Positions 8,901 through 15,814 of a stretch of 34,155 nucleotides of DNA are shown piece by piece (the stretch's first letter is position 1; each line of letters starts with the position of its first letter). The DNA is from Planctomycetota bacterium. Lineage in GTDB: Bacteria; Planctomycetota; UBA8108; UBA1146; JAJFFE01. A model generated the notes under the pieces. The model made no database searches and was not told where the DNA came from. It worked only from the letters and a program-made list of their open reading frames with translations. The stretch spans positions 1 through 34,155 of the forward strand of contig JAJFFE010000342.1 in the NCBI GenBank assembly GCA_021776775.1, read 5' to 3'. A program made the translations under genes and the position numbers.

Positions 8901-9172
8901 TCTCGAAGTGGTCGCTACTCGGCTACCTCGCCAACGGGCATCGTCGAAAGCACGGCGATGATTCCGAGTTCCGCATTCTCTACCGAGGCGCCGCATTCAT
9001 TCGGCGCGGCACGTATCGCGAGCGCGTCATTCAGCCGCTCTTCAATTACGAAAATGATTCACGGACCGGCGAGTCGTACTTTTCGTTGGGCAAGATTCTC
9101 TACATCCAGCGACGCGACTCTCGCTTGGAAGGTTGGAACCGATACCTCTTGGGGATCCCACTTCAGTGGTAG
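5930..9172 (+). CDS. Giant aromatic-repeat protein, possible outer-membrane beta structure
   Basis: I do not recognise a named family with certainty. The protein is about 1080 residues. A signal peptide fits the TTG start at 5930 (Met-GNRRLRLSLFVLVALSIQ), which gives a basic n-region. A CTG at 5951 with AAGG six bases upstream is a rival that loses those arginines. The rest is some 40-45 degenerate units of about 17-24 residues. The core is hydrophobic, often Phe/Leu-Pro followed by two aromatics and then Arg (LFPFYHHER, FLPLYYSSRD, VFPFWHYR, LVFPLYYGAE, LFPFYYRGWRR), and each core is followed by a polar Gly/Asp/Ser turn. Alternating strand-like cores, charged turns, and a final Trp (RYLLGIPLQW) fit an outer-membrane beta-barrel or a long beta-sheet solenoid. 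Cotranscription with two glycosyltransferases and DUF445 suggests an envelope role. Structure and function are inference. Confidence 0.8.
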   Translation: MGNRRLRLSLFVLVALSIQCAPPAFTQTKPFTDNDRVQEPTEDAPAPTPDDRTDNRTEKLIRGWPFLYRDRGPGDREATDILFPFYHHERIGTRHSSRVAPFYFHARDEARRESWSLFLPLYYSSRDGESWRWSSLPVSFGHDSETNTDWWRSPAIFPLYRGSSTPEIRTDRFGLWPLIDVFAREGRPDGQSLDILGLASWRNPGEAWLPFLRYRSAYGKTREVGVFPFWHYRVEGSGEELNSRWWIPILGLWKSNSTTGSEAGWLPLLARYRDYPDSYSWSALLGAWSGGYDAEARWSRIEPFYSHEAGPGHGSTTILRLFGREWSNDRGHRATTILPPLGYFASDNYGYAHRFFPFYFAGGSTRDDLPTSSYRAILPFYYHYRSPRQERRLVFPLYYGAETTTTDESGADRTYGSRVGFPLYWHEWSPDSSSLHLFPIYSRMTNPSRDLSLLLGPLYVHRQEHRAGGSVDRSVMWPLFGYSRSKSHRHFHAVPLVWITRESDGNAIDLIAPFYLRVANQRRSHHWFLPAYGRYRDRDEDGTETSRDFYAGGALTRTVERKRGELNGQRSWHLLGPLAGVSTSDDGDEVHTRLLPFWWRTRSKEQSRTIALPLFYRERTGRGEQQSSFTLAAGNAWVDMRSPGRREFGLFYPLTRFRRSDELESDQVLFVFERTKKTPQAKPHSSRSRLTPFYYGSSGEEAASAHQWWHLWSHQQLRDSSRFRLMPFLATREETREGVQWDLFGGLIRRRDYPHRERLTWIAPLYLDYREGLASDPDRTLFTLFPFYYRGWRRSTEETTTSVLFPLFSHTSTKSGDSSRTSILWPLAERRRSEGYQSTRFFPLFDVQRWNTGERQWDLSLLYRSRHVAPGEEVGGLASRDGYLGLQLARSAAGDNTSTVVVQPFLFGYHRDDRVNLLHWQNLFIVNRYWRQGNNRSYSMLGLIHGGSDSDRSWHSTFPLYFSDTYEQTEAPLFSVPSAMHLFSRVEDANVSKWSLLGYLANGHRRKHGDDSEFRILYRGAAFIRRGTYRERVIQPLFNYENDSRTGESYFSLGKILYIQRRDSRLEGWNRYLLGIPLQW

Positions 9173-9183
9173 CGACGTCGAAC

Positions 9184-9597
9184 TCAAACGTCCTTGAACA
9201 CCTTTGCCAAACCGGGACCCTCGACGTGCATCCGGAACTCGTTGAAGAAGCCCCACGGAGTCTCTTTCACCTCGAAACCAACGCTCGCCAACCGATCGGA
9301 GATGTCTGACAACACCGACTGCGCGTCTTGCGGCTCGGCGCGGTCCATCGACAGATGCGCAAACGAGTGCAGTGTGATGACATCGAGCCCGTGCTTGCGC
9401 GCGAGCCACTTGATGTTCTTGATCGCACGTCGAACCACTCCTGTCCGGTCGTCGAGATCGACGCTCTCGACCTGGACCCACACGAGCAGGCCACCGTCCG
9501 GCATGGCCCCCTCTTCCTCGCGTTCGACTTCGGTCTCGAGATTAGGAACATGGGTTCGGTACCAGAAGTCTCGAACGTGGAACATGAGCAGCTTCAA
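9184..9597 (-). CDS. Free-standing archaeal-type threonyl-tRNA editing domain
   Basis: These 137 residues match, end to end, the N-terminal editing domain of archaeal threonyl-tRNA synthetase (tRNA-Thr_ED), which has a D-aminoacyl-tRNA-deacylase-like fold. Visible matches are the opening MKLLMFHVRDFWYR, the VVRRAIKNIKWLARKHG helix, the signature SFAHLSMDRAEP, and the closing ETPWGFFNEFRMHVEGPGLAKVF. In Archaea this domain hydrolyses Ser-tRNA(Thr). Bacterial ThrRS normally uses an unrelated N2 domain for that job. No catalytic or anticodon-binding part follows, so it would act in trans. The start is TTG at 9597: GGAGG lies 4 bases upstream, and starting here gives the family's usual N-terminus. 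It is divergent from the kinase gene and convergent with the repeat-protein gene. Confidence 0.82.
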   Translation of the reverse strand: MKLLMFHVRDFWYRTHVPNLETEVEREEEGAMPDGGLLVWVQVESVDLDDRTGVVRRAIKNIKWLARKHGLDVITLHSFAHLSMDRAEPQDAQSVLSDISDRLASVGFEVKETPWGFFNEFRMHVEGPGLAKVFKDV

Positions 9598-9631
9598 GGC
9601 GCCTCCGGCTAAAAAATGTCCACAACTACGT

Positions 9632-9659
9632 TTGCGGCGGACGGACTAACGGCTAGAAT
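9632..9659 (+). promoter_or_regulatory. Possible promoter of the kinase/sigma-54 activator operon
   Basis: TTGCGG (9632-9637) and TAGAAT (9654-9659) are 16 bases apart in the only upstream gap of this operon. The -10 is good (5/6 to consensus) and the -35 moderate. A start near 9667 would leave a leader of about 65 bases. This is a visual match only. Confidence 0.35.
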
Positions 9660-9731
9660 TCGTTGCGGATCAACGACGCGGTACTCCCGCAAAGCATTTC
9701 AGAGAAGCAAGTTGAGGAAGACGGCCAAGGA

Positions 9732-12700
9732 ATGACCACCGAACACGGGCTCACGTGTGGCCAGATCCTGAGCGATCGGTACGAACTCAAAGAGCTTCTC
9801 GGCAGAGGCGGCATGGGCCAGGTCTTCCTCGCCACCGACCGCGAAACTGGTGATAGCGTCGCGCTCAAGAGCCTGCAAGCGGTCAGCGACGCGATCGATC
9901 GGAAGCGTTTCGAACGCGAGATCCGTGCCCTCCAGAAGCTGAAGCACCCGAACATCGTCGCCCTACGTGAGCCAGGTTGGCAAGACGACGTTCTGTTCTT
10001 CACCATGGACTACCACCCGTGCGTCACCCTCGAAGACGTGATCAAAGCCCGCGGTGCGGTGACCGAATCCGCAGAGCTCGATTGGTACCTGCGCGTCCTC
10101 CTGCAAGTGACGCGCGCTCTGTCCTACCTTCACGATCGCCACTTCGTGCATCGCGACGTCAAGCCGGCAAACATTCTGCTTCGCATACCGGGCCTCACGG
10201 ACGATCTCCCCCCGCCGCAAGAGTGGGTTCAGTTCGACAACACGATCGCGTTCCTGACCGACTTCGGACTGGTCAAGGCGAGAGACATGGACGCCTCTCT
10301 CACGCGCACCGCACTCGGTACGCCGCAGTACATGGCGCCGGAACAGATCGAAGCGTCACCGGCCGTCGACGAGCGAAGCGACCTGTACTCCCTCGGCGTC
10401 ATGATCTATCGCATCGCAGTGGGACAACTCCCGTTCGACACGCTCTCGTCGGCTCTCTCCCGAGACGCGGCGCGTCCGATTCGGGAATACAATCCGGACT
10501 TGCCTGCGCTGCTCGAAGAGACGACCGAGAGACTACTGCACTTCGAACCATTCCGGCGCCCCGCTGATGCCCGGGAAGTCGAAGACTTGCTGCGGTCGGT
10601 CCTCGACCGCAAGGTCCAACGATCTACCGGACAACGAGCGATCAAACTGCTTCAACCTTCGTTCTGCGGTCGTACCGCCGAGCTTCGACGCCTCAAGAAG
10701 TACGTCGCCGACAGTCGCCGCGGTATCGGACGTTGGGCCTCGATCCAAGGCGAACGAAGCACGGGTAAGAGCTGGCTGATCCATCGCAGCGATCTCAAGA
10801 GCTCGACGTTGATCCATGAAAAGATGTCGCTCTTCTCCGGCTCGTTTCGACCGAAAGCTCCGCACGCTGCGTTTGGTAGTTTGCTCGAGGACGTGCTCAG
10901 TCACGTCGAACGTCACCACGGCACCGACGCGGCAGTGCACGCGCTCGGCCCGCGCGGACGATTGATCGAGCGCCTACTTCCGGATCACTTGCTGGGACGA
11001 TTTCTGAAACTGACCCCGACCATCGAAGCGTTGCCAACAGAATTCGTTCGTGAGCATGTCATCGACACCGTCGTCCGAGCGTTGACGGCCGGTGCGGAAA
11101 TGGAGCCGCGCGTCCTCGTCCTCGAGGATCTCCACTACGCAGCCAAGCTCGACGTCGAGATTCTTCGCCGTCTCTTGATCGCGTCGATTCAACTCCCGAT
11201 CTTGGTGATCACCACGGGGCGTAGCGACGCGCAGACGAGACTTCCGGCCTTGGAACGACTACTCCAAGAAATTCGGGCGGAAGGCCGAGTCGAAGAGATC
11301 GAAACCAAGCCGTTCACGACCGTCGAAGTACGTCAAATGGTCGAGTCCCTCTTTCTTCCCGCTCACGCAGTGTCGAGCGAGTTCGTCGACGCCGTGTTCG
11401 AACGGACCGACGGAGTTCCGCTCTACGTCCTCCACCTGGTCAACTCGTTGTGGAGTCGAGATGCGATTCAGCTGACGGACGGTGTCTGGACCACCGATCC
11501 AGAAGAGGTTCGATCCCTCCCGATTCCGAAGTCAACTCGATCGCACTTCCTGCTGATTCTCGACGAAGTGCCAACCGACGAACTCCGGGTGCTGAACGTC
11601 GCGGCGATACTCGGAAGCGAGTTCAGCTTTGATCAACTCCTCGCCGTGTCGGAAATCGACGAAATCGATCTCGGCAACATGTGCCGAAACTTGGTCCATA
11701 CCGGAATCCTACAGGAGCGAAAAAACGGCTACCGGTTTGCGCACGCGTTCGAGCAGGAAATCGTCCTGTCCAAGCTATCTCCCCCGATGAAGAGTCGCCT
11801 CCACCGTCGCGCCGGAGAAGTGCTGGAACGGCTCGCCGCGACCGACCACACCGCCAACGCCGCCGACATCGGAGAGCACTTCTATCACGGAGGGCAGCTA
11901 CAGCGCGCCTACGACTACCTCATGCACGCTGGACAGAAAGCTGAGAACATGTACTCGCCATCCGTCGCTCTGGGCTACTACCAGAAAGCGCTGGAGAGTA
12001 CCTCCGAGAGCCGCCGTCGCGATCTCCTCATCGTGATCGGATCATTGGAGCAGGCACTGGGGAATTCGAAATCGGCCCGTGAGCACTTCGACCAAGCACG
12101 TGGCTTGTTTCGCACCGACGAAGACACGCCTGGACCGTTGACGGCAGAGCAACGAGGCGAGCTCAAGTCGTTCCACGATTTGTTGATTCGCACCGGCGAC
12201 TTCCACGGCAAGCTCGGAGAAATCCCCTTGGCACTCGATTCCTACGAACGAGCGGCCCGGGTGGCTCACCGCATCGACGATACGGCGGCGATCGCCCACG
12301 CCTCCATGCGTAAGGGGAGCGCACTGGCCGCGGCGGAACGGTGGGCCGAGGCGGAGGTCGCGTTCGAATCCGCCGTTCAACGGTTCGAAGACCTCGCCCC
12401 TTCCGCCGGGATCGTCAGCGCACTGAACGGCCTTAGCTTCGCGGCAGGATTCCGAGGTGATTCAGACGGGGCGCTCAGACATGCGAGGCGAGGGCTCGAG
12501 ATCGCCGACGAGATCAAGGATCGCGTGCGCAGTGCCGGCATTCTGTCGACCATCGGAACGATTCTTCGTCGCAAGGGGCTGTTCGACGAGGCGATCGCGT
12601 CGTTCGAACAGGCGGTCGAAATCCAGGAAGAACTCGCCGATCAGCGCGGTCTCTCACGAAGCCTCGGCAATCTCGGTGTCTCTCACGTCATGCGCGGAGA

Positions 12701-13535
12701 TTTTCGCAAAGGGCTCAACAACCAAGAGAAGGCCCGAGAGATTTGCCGAGCCCTCGGAGACACCAAGAGCCTGCTGCAAATCAGTGGAAATATCGGCCAA
12801 CTTCAGATCTTGAGGGGGTCCTTCGCGGAAGCCCGCGAGACACTCACGGAGTACTTGTCCGAGTTCCGTCGGCTGGGGGTCCAACGATTCGTCGCCGATG
12901 GCCTGCTCTACTTGGGAGTCCTCGATCTCGAGTGCGGCAATCTCGACGATGCTGAGCGGCAAACCCGCGAAGGCATCGCTGAATTCGATCTCGCGGGCTA
13001 CCCGAATCTCGCACAAGACGGACGCGTGCACCTAGCACGAGTCCTACGACGCAAGGGAGACAACGTCGAGGCGGAGCGACTCTGTCGCGAAATGATTGAA
13101 CGCCACCGCACGGACGAACCCAACGAAACTTACGCGGAAGCGTTGCGCGTAACAGCCGAAGCGAGGTTGGGCTCCGGCGATCCTGAGTCGGCCGAGGAGC
13201 CCGCGCTTCAAGCCTTGGCGATCGTCGAAGCTCTATCGCTACCTCAACACGAAGGACTCGCCTGTCGAACGTTGGGCAAGGTGTATCGTGAGCTCGGCTT
13301 CTACTGGGCCGATCAAACGGCAAACTATCTCGAACGAGCCATGACCTCGTTCGAACGACTCGAGAGCCGACACGCGTTAGCGGTGACAAAGCTCGAATAC
13401 GGTTCCTTTTTGCTGATGATGGACGATATCGACGACGCGCGTCGCTACTTCGAAGAGGCGATGCCAGTATTTGCAGAGCTCGGGATGCAAGCGGAGCTCG
13501 AACGTACCCGACGCGAGCTAGAAGAGATCAACTGA
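9732..13535 (+). CDS. Ser/Thr protein kinase with NTPase and TPR regions
   Basis: This is a 1267-residue signalling protein. Residues about 17-290 are a PknB-like kinase with all key parts: Gly-rich loop GRGGMGQVF (24-32), Lys46 in VALKSL, catalytic HRDVKPAN (140-147), DFG (177-179) after a short Pro-rich insert, and APEQ. Next is an AAA/STAND-like ATPase module with Walker A GERSTGKS (340-347) and Walker B RVLVLEDLHYA (about 460-470). From about residue 640 onward are helical and then repeated TPR units (EHFDQARGLF, ALDSYERAAR, AIASFEQAVEIQEELAD) to the C-terminus. No transmembrane segment is evident, so it is probably cytosolic. The ATG at 9732 has GAGGAAG 11 bases upstream. Its stop overlaps the sigma-54 activator start by one base (TGATG), so kinase and regulator are probably made together. 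Confidence 0.9.
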   Translation: MTTEHGLTCGQILSDRYELKELLGRGGMGQVFLATDRETGDSVALKSLQAVSDAIDRKRFEREIRALQKLKHPNIVALREPGWQDDVLFFTMDYHPCVTLEDVIKARGAVTESAELDWYLRVLLQVTRALSYLHDRHFVHRDVKPANILLRIPGLTDDLPPPQEWVQFDNTIAFLTDFGLVKARDMDASLTRTALGTPQYMAPEQIEASPAVDERSDLYSLGVMIYRIAVGQLPFDTLSSALSRDAARPIREYNPDLPALLEETTERLLHFEPFRRPADAREVEDLLRSVLDRKVQRSTGQRAIKLLQPSFCGRTAELRRLKKYVADSRRGIGRWASIQGERSTGKSWLIHRSDLKSSTLIHEKMSLFSGSFRPKAPHAAFGSLLEDVLSHVERHHGTDAAVHALGPRGRLIERLLPDHLLGRFLKLTPTIEALPTEFVREHVIDTVVRALTAGAEMEPRVLVLEDLHYAAKLDVEILRRLLIASIQLPILVITTGRSDAQTRLPALERLLQEIRAEGRVEEIETKPFTTVEVRQMVESLFLPAHAVSSEFVDAVFERTDGVPLYVLHLVNSLWSRDAIQLTDGVWTTDPEEVRSLPIPKSTRSHFLLILDEVPTDELRVLNVAAILGSEFSFDQLLAVSEIDEIDLGNMCRNLVHTGILQERKNGYRFAHAFEQEIVLSKLSPPMKSRLHRRAGEVLERLAATDHTANAADIGEHFYHGGQLQRAYDYLMHAGQKAENMYSPSVALGYYQKALESTSESRRRDLLIVIGSLEQALGNSKSAREHFDQARGLFRTDEDTPGPLTAEQRGELKSFHDLLIRTGDFHGKLGEIPLALDSYERAARVAHRIDDTAAIAHASMRKGSALAAAERWAEAEVAFESAVQRFEDLAPSAGIVSALNGLSFAAGFRGDSDGALRHARRGLEIADEIKDRVRSAGILSTIGTILRRKGLFDEAIASFEQAVEIQEELADQRGLSRSLGNLGVSHVMRGDFRKGLNNQEKAREICRALGDTKSLLQISGNIGQLQILRGSFAEARETLTEYLSEFRRLGVQRFVADGLLYLGVLDLECGNLDDAERQTREGIAEFDLAGYPNLAQDGRVHLARVLRRKGDNVEAERLCREMIERHRTDEPNETYAEALRVTAEARLGSGDPESAEEPALQALAIVEALSLPQHEGLACRTLGKVYRELGFYWADQTANYLERAMTSFERLESRHALAVTKLEYGSFLLMMDDIDDARRYFEEAMPVFAELGMQAELERTRRELEEIN

Positions 13536-15358
13536 TGCGAGGCGACTACCGACGCAAGGCAGCCCTGGCCAGGATTCACACGACGCTCGACAGCTTCTAC
13601 CTTCGCCAGGAGATCGATTGGGACTATGACATTCGTCGGCTGCTCGACCACATTTTGGAGATCGCGCTGCGAGAGTTGCAGTTCGGCGAAAAGGGTCGGC
13701 GAATCGATCGCGGGTTGATCATCGTGAGCCCACCCGATCAAGGCGGCGAGTACGAAGTGCAAGCGGGCTGGAACGTCGACGGCGGAGACTTGCAGTTCAG
13801 CCGCACCGTCCTCAAGGAAACACTTGCCGGAGGTGAGCCGGTTGTCTACGAGAACGCCAGCAACGACCCGCGGTTCATCAACGCAGAGAGCCTCAAGAAG
13901 CTCGAGGTCGTCTCCCTGATGTCGGTCCCGATCGAAGCGGAGTCAAAAAGACTCGGCGCGATCTACGTCGAACGGCGCGATCCCAACCACCTCTTTGGCA
14001 AGGAGGACGTCGAGTTTCTCGGTGCGTTCTCCGACACGATCGCTCCGTACGTGAAGACCGCGTTGATCCACCAGGATCACGTGGCCGCGATTCGGGAGCT
14101 CAAGTCAGAGCTCGAACGCGATGCGACCATGCCGAACATGCTCGGTCGTTCTCGCGAAATGGACAAAGTCTTGGATCTTGCCCGTATCGCGGCGAGCGTC
14201 GACAAGACGTTCCTGATCACGGGGGAATCCGGTTGCGGTAAGGAACTCCTCGCGCGTGCTATTCACGCGCGCAGCCCTCGCGCCGATCGACCATTCGTCG
14301 TCGTGGACTGCTCGGGACTCTCCCAAAGTCTGCTCGAAAGCGAACTCTTCGGGCATGTGAAGGGCTCCTTCACCGGCGCCAATTCCGACAAGGCGGGCGC
14401 GTTCGAAGAAGCGGATGAAGGCACTCTGTTTCTCGACGAAATTTCGGACGCTCCGATCGCGATGCAGCAGCAACTGCGACGCGTTCTCCAAGAAGGCGAG
14501 ATCCGCCGAGTTGGAGACAATGTCTACCGCAAGGTCAACGTGCGAGTGATCTGCGCCACGAACCGGAATCTACCTCAGGAAGTCGAAGCAGGACGCTTCC
14601 TTCACGATCTCTACCACCGTATCCATCAGTTTCCGGTTCGCCTGCCGCCGCTTCGAGAACGAAAGACCGATATCCCGATATTGGTCGAGCACTTCATCGC
14701 AACGGCCGGCGAACGTAAGAACCCTCCCGTGGGCAGTATCGATCCGGACGCGCTCAGTGCGCTCGTCGCCCGTGACTGGAAAGCAAACAACGTCCGCGAG
14801 CTTCGCAACGTCGTCGAGCTCGCCGTCGACCTGACGCCCGGCGACCGTATTACGCTCGACGTGATCCACCGCACGCTCGACCTTCGCGACGACTCCGACA
14901 CCGAAAACCCGACGAGCGGCGCCAGCAAATCTCAAGAGGTGCCGATCCACTTCGACCGGGCGGGCGGGACGGTGGTGCTCGACCTGGAATCCACTCGCCA
15001 GATTCTCGACCAAACCCCGGCCGACGCCTGCAAAGAAGACCGCCCGTACTACCGCCTTCACAAAGAGTTCTCGGGCAAGCTGATCATCGAAGCATTGAGA
15101 GTGACGGACTGGAAGCTGCGGCCCGCCGCCCGCTTACTGGGGATCAGTCCGGTGAAGCTCCGCCAGGACTTCCGACTCTACCTCGAGCACATATTGAACG
15201 GCACCGGCGTCGAATCGGCGGCGGATCGAATCGACATGCCGACCGACGTCTTAGAACGTAAGCTGGACGATCTGGGAATCGAGCTAGGTTTCCCCGGAGC
15301 CGAGTCCCCCGATCCCAACACTTCACCCACCGATCACCCACCGGAAGGATCCTCGTGA
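13535..15358 (+). CDS. GAF-domain sigma-54-dependent AAA+ activator
   Basis: These 607 residues form a bacterial enhancer-binding protein. A GAF sensor domain covers about residues 20-180 (ending VSLMSVPIEAESKRLGAIYVERRD). The AAA+ domain follows with Walker A GESGCGKE (230-237), the sigma-54-contacting loop GSFTGA (277-282, the GAFTGA motif with Ser at position two), Walker B GTLFLDE (296-302), and the arginine-finger region LYHRIHQFPVRLPPLRER. A Fis-like helix-turn-helix lies near the C-terminus (DWKLRPAARLLGISPVKLRQ). It should open promoters held by sigma-54 RNA polymerase. There is no receiver domain, so control probably comes through the GAF ligand or the upstream kinase. The target genes are unknown; I found no convincing -24/-12 site in the window. 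Confidence 0.92.
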   Translation: MRGDYRRKAALARIHTTLDSFYLRQEIDWDYDIRRLLDHILEIALRELQFGEKGRRIDRGLIIVSPPDQGGEYEVQAGWNVDGGDLQFSRTVLKETLAGGEPVVYENASNDPRFINAESLKKLEVVSLMSVPIEAESKRLGAIYVERRDPNHLFGKEDVEFLGAFSDTIAPYVKTALIHQDHVAAIRELKSELERDATMPNMLGRSREMDKVLDLARIAASVDKTFLITGESGCGKELLARAIHARSPRADRPFVVVDCSGLSQSLLESELFGHVKGSFTGANSDKAGAFEEADEGTLFLDEISDAPIAMQQQLRRVLQEGEIRRVGDNVYRKVNVRVICATNRNLPQEVEAGRFLHDLYHRIHQFPVRLPPLRERKTDIPILVEHFIATAGERKNPPVGSIDPDALSALVARDWKANNVRELRNVVELAVDLTPGDRITLDVIHRTLDLRDDSDTENPTSGASKSQEVPIHFDRAGGTVVLDLESTRQILDQTPADACKEDRPYYRLHKEFSGKLIIEALRVTDWKLRPAARLLGISPVKLRQDFRLYLEHILNGTGVESAADRIDMPTDVLERKLDDLGIELGFPGAESPDPNTSPTDHPPEGSS

Positions 15359-15642
15359 GAGTCGGAGTCCTGCGCGTCACCCTACACGTCACGGAGGCAC
15401 AGTCCCTCAAACAGAAGCGATCGGTGGTCCGCGGTCTGCGAGATCGCCTGCTGTCTAGGTTCGACTGCGCCGCTTCTGAGGTCGGCTCACAAGATCTTTG
15501 GCAACGCTCGGAGCTCGGGATAGCGATCGTCTCGCTCGACTCGAAAGCGTCCGACGCAAAATTGCGAAACATCGAGGAGTACATCCGCTCGCAGCCAGGG
15601 GCGATCGTCACCGAGGTGGAGCGCGAGATCATCCCGATGTAA
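15355..15642 (+). CDS. DUF503 (YlxP-like) protein
   Basis: This is a 95-residue protein matching the DUF503 family along its whole length: VGVLRVTLHVTEAQSLKQKRSVVRGLRDRLLSRF, AASEVGSQDLWQRSELGIAIVS, then IEEYIRSQPGAIVTEVEREI. The family is small and cytosolic. It is often found with infB/rbfA translation genes, which are not present here; its function is not established. The GTG start overlaps the preceding TGA (GTGA) and is preceded by GGAAGGA (15343-15349), so it is translated with the sigma-54 activator. That placement in a signalling operon is unusual. Confidence 0.85.
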   Translation: MRVGVLRVTLHVTEAQSLKQKRSVVRGLRDRLLSRFDCAASEVGSQDLWQRSELGIAIVSLDSKASDAKLRNIEEYIRSQPGAIVTEVEREIIPM

Positions 15643-15814
15643 GAGGCGAACTCGGAGTTTCGATCGAGACTTCAATGAGCCATCTCCCCTACCCTCCCCC
15701 GCCCTCCCTGGCTAATCATCTACATAACCTTGATGATCGCATCCCAGGCAGCGTAGGCTCTGCGGCCGCGGCTTGGACGCCAGGTCGTTCACCTTCGAAT
15801 CAAGATCGGACCGA

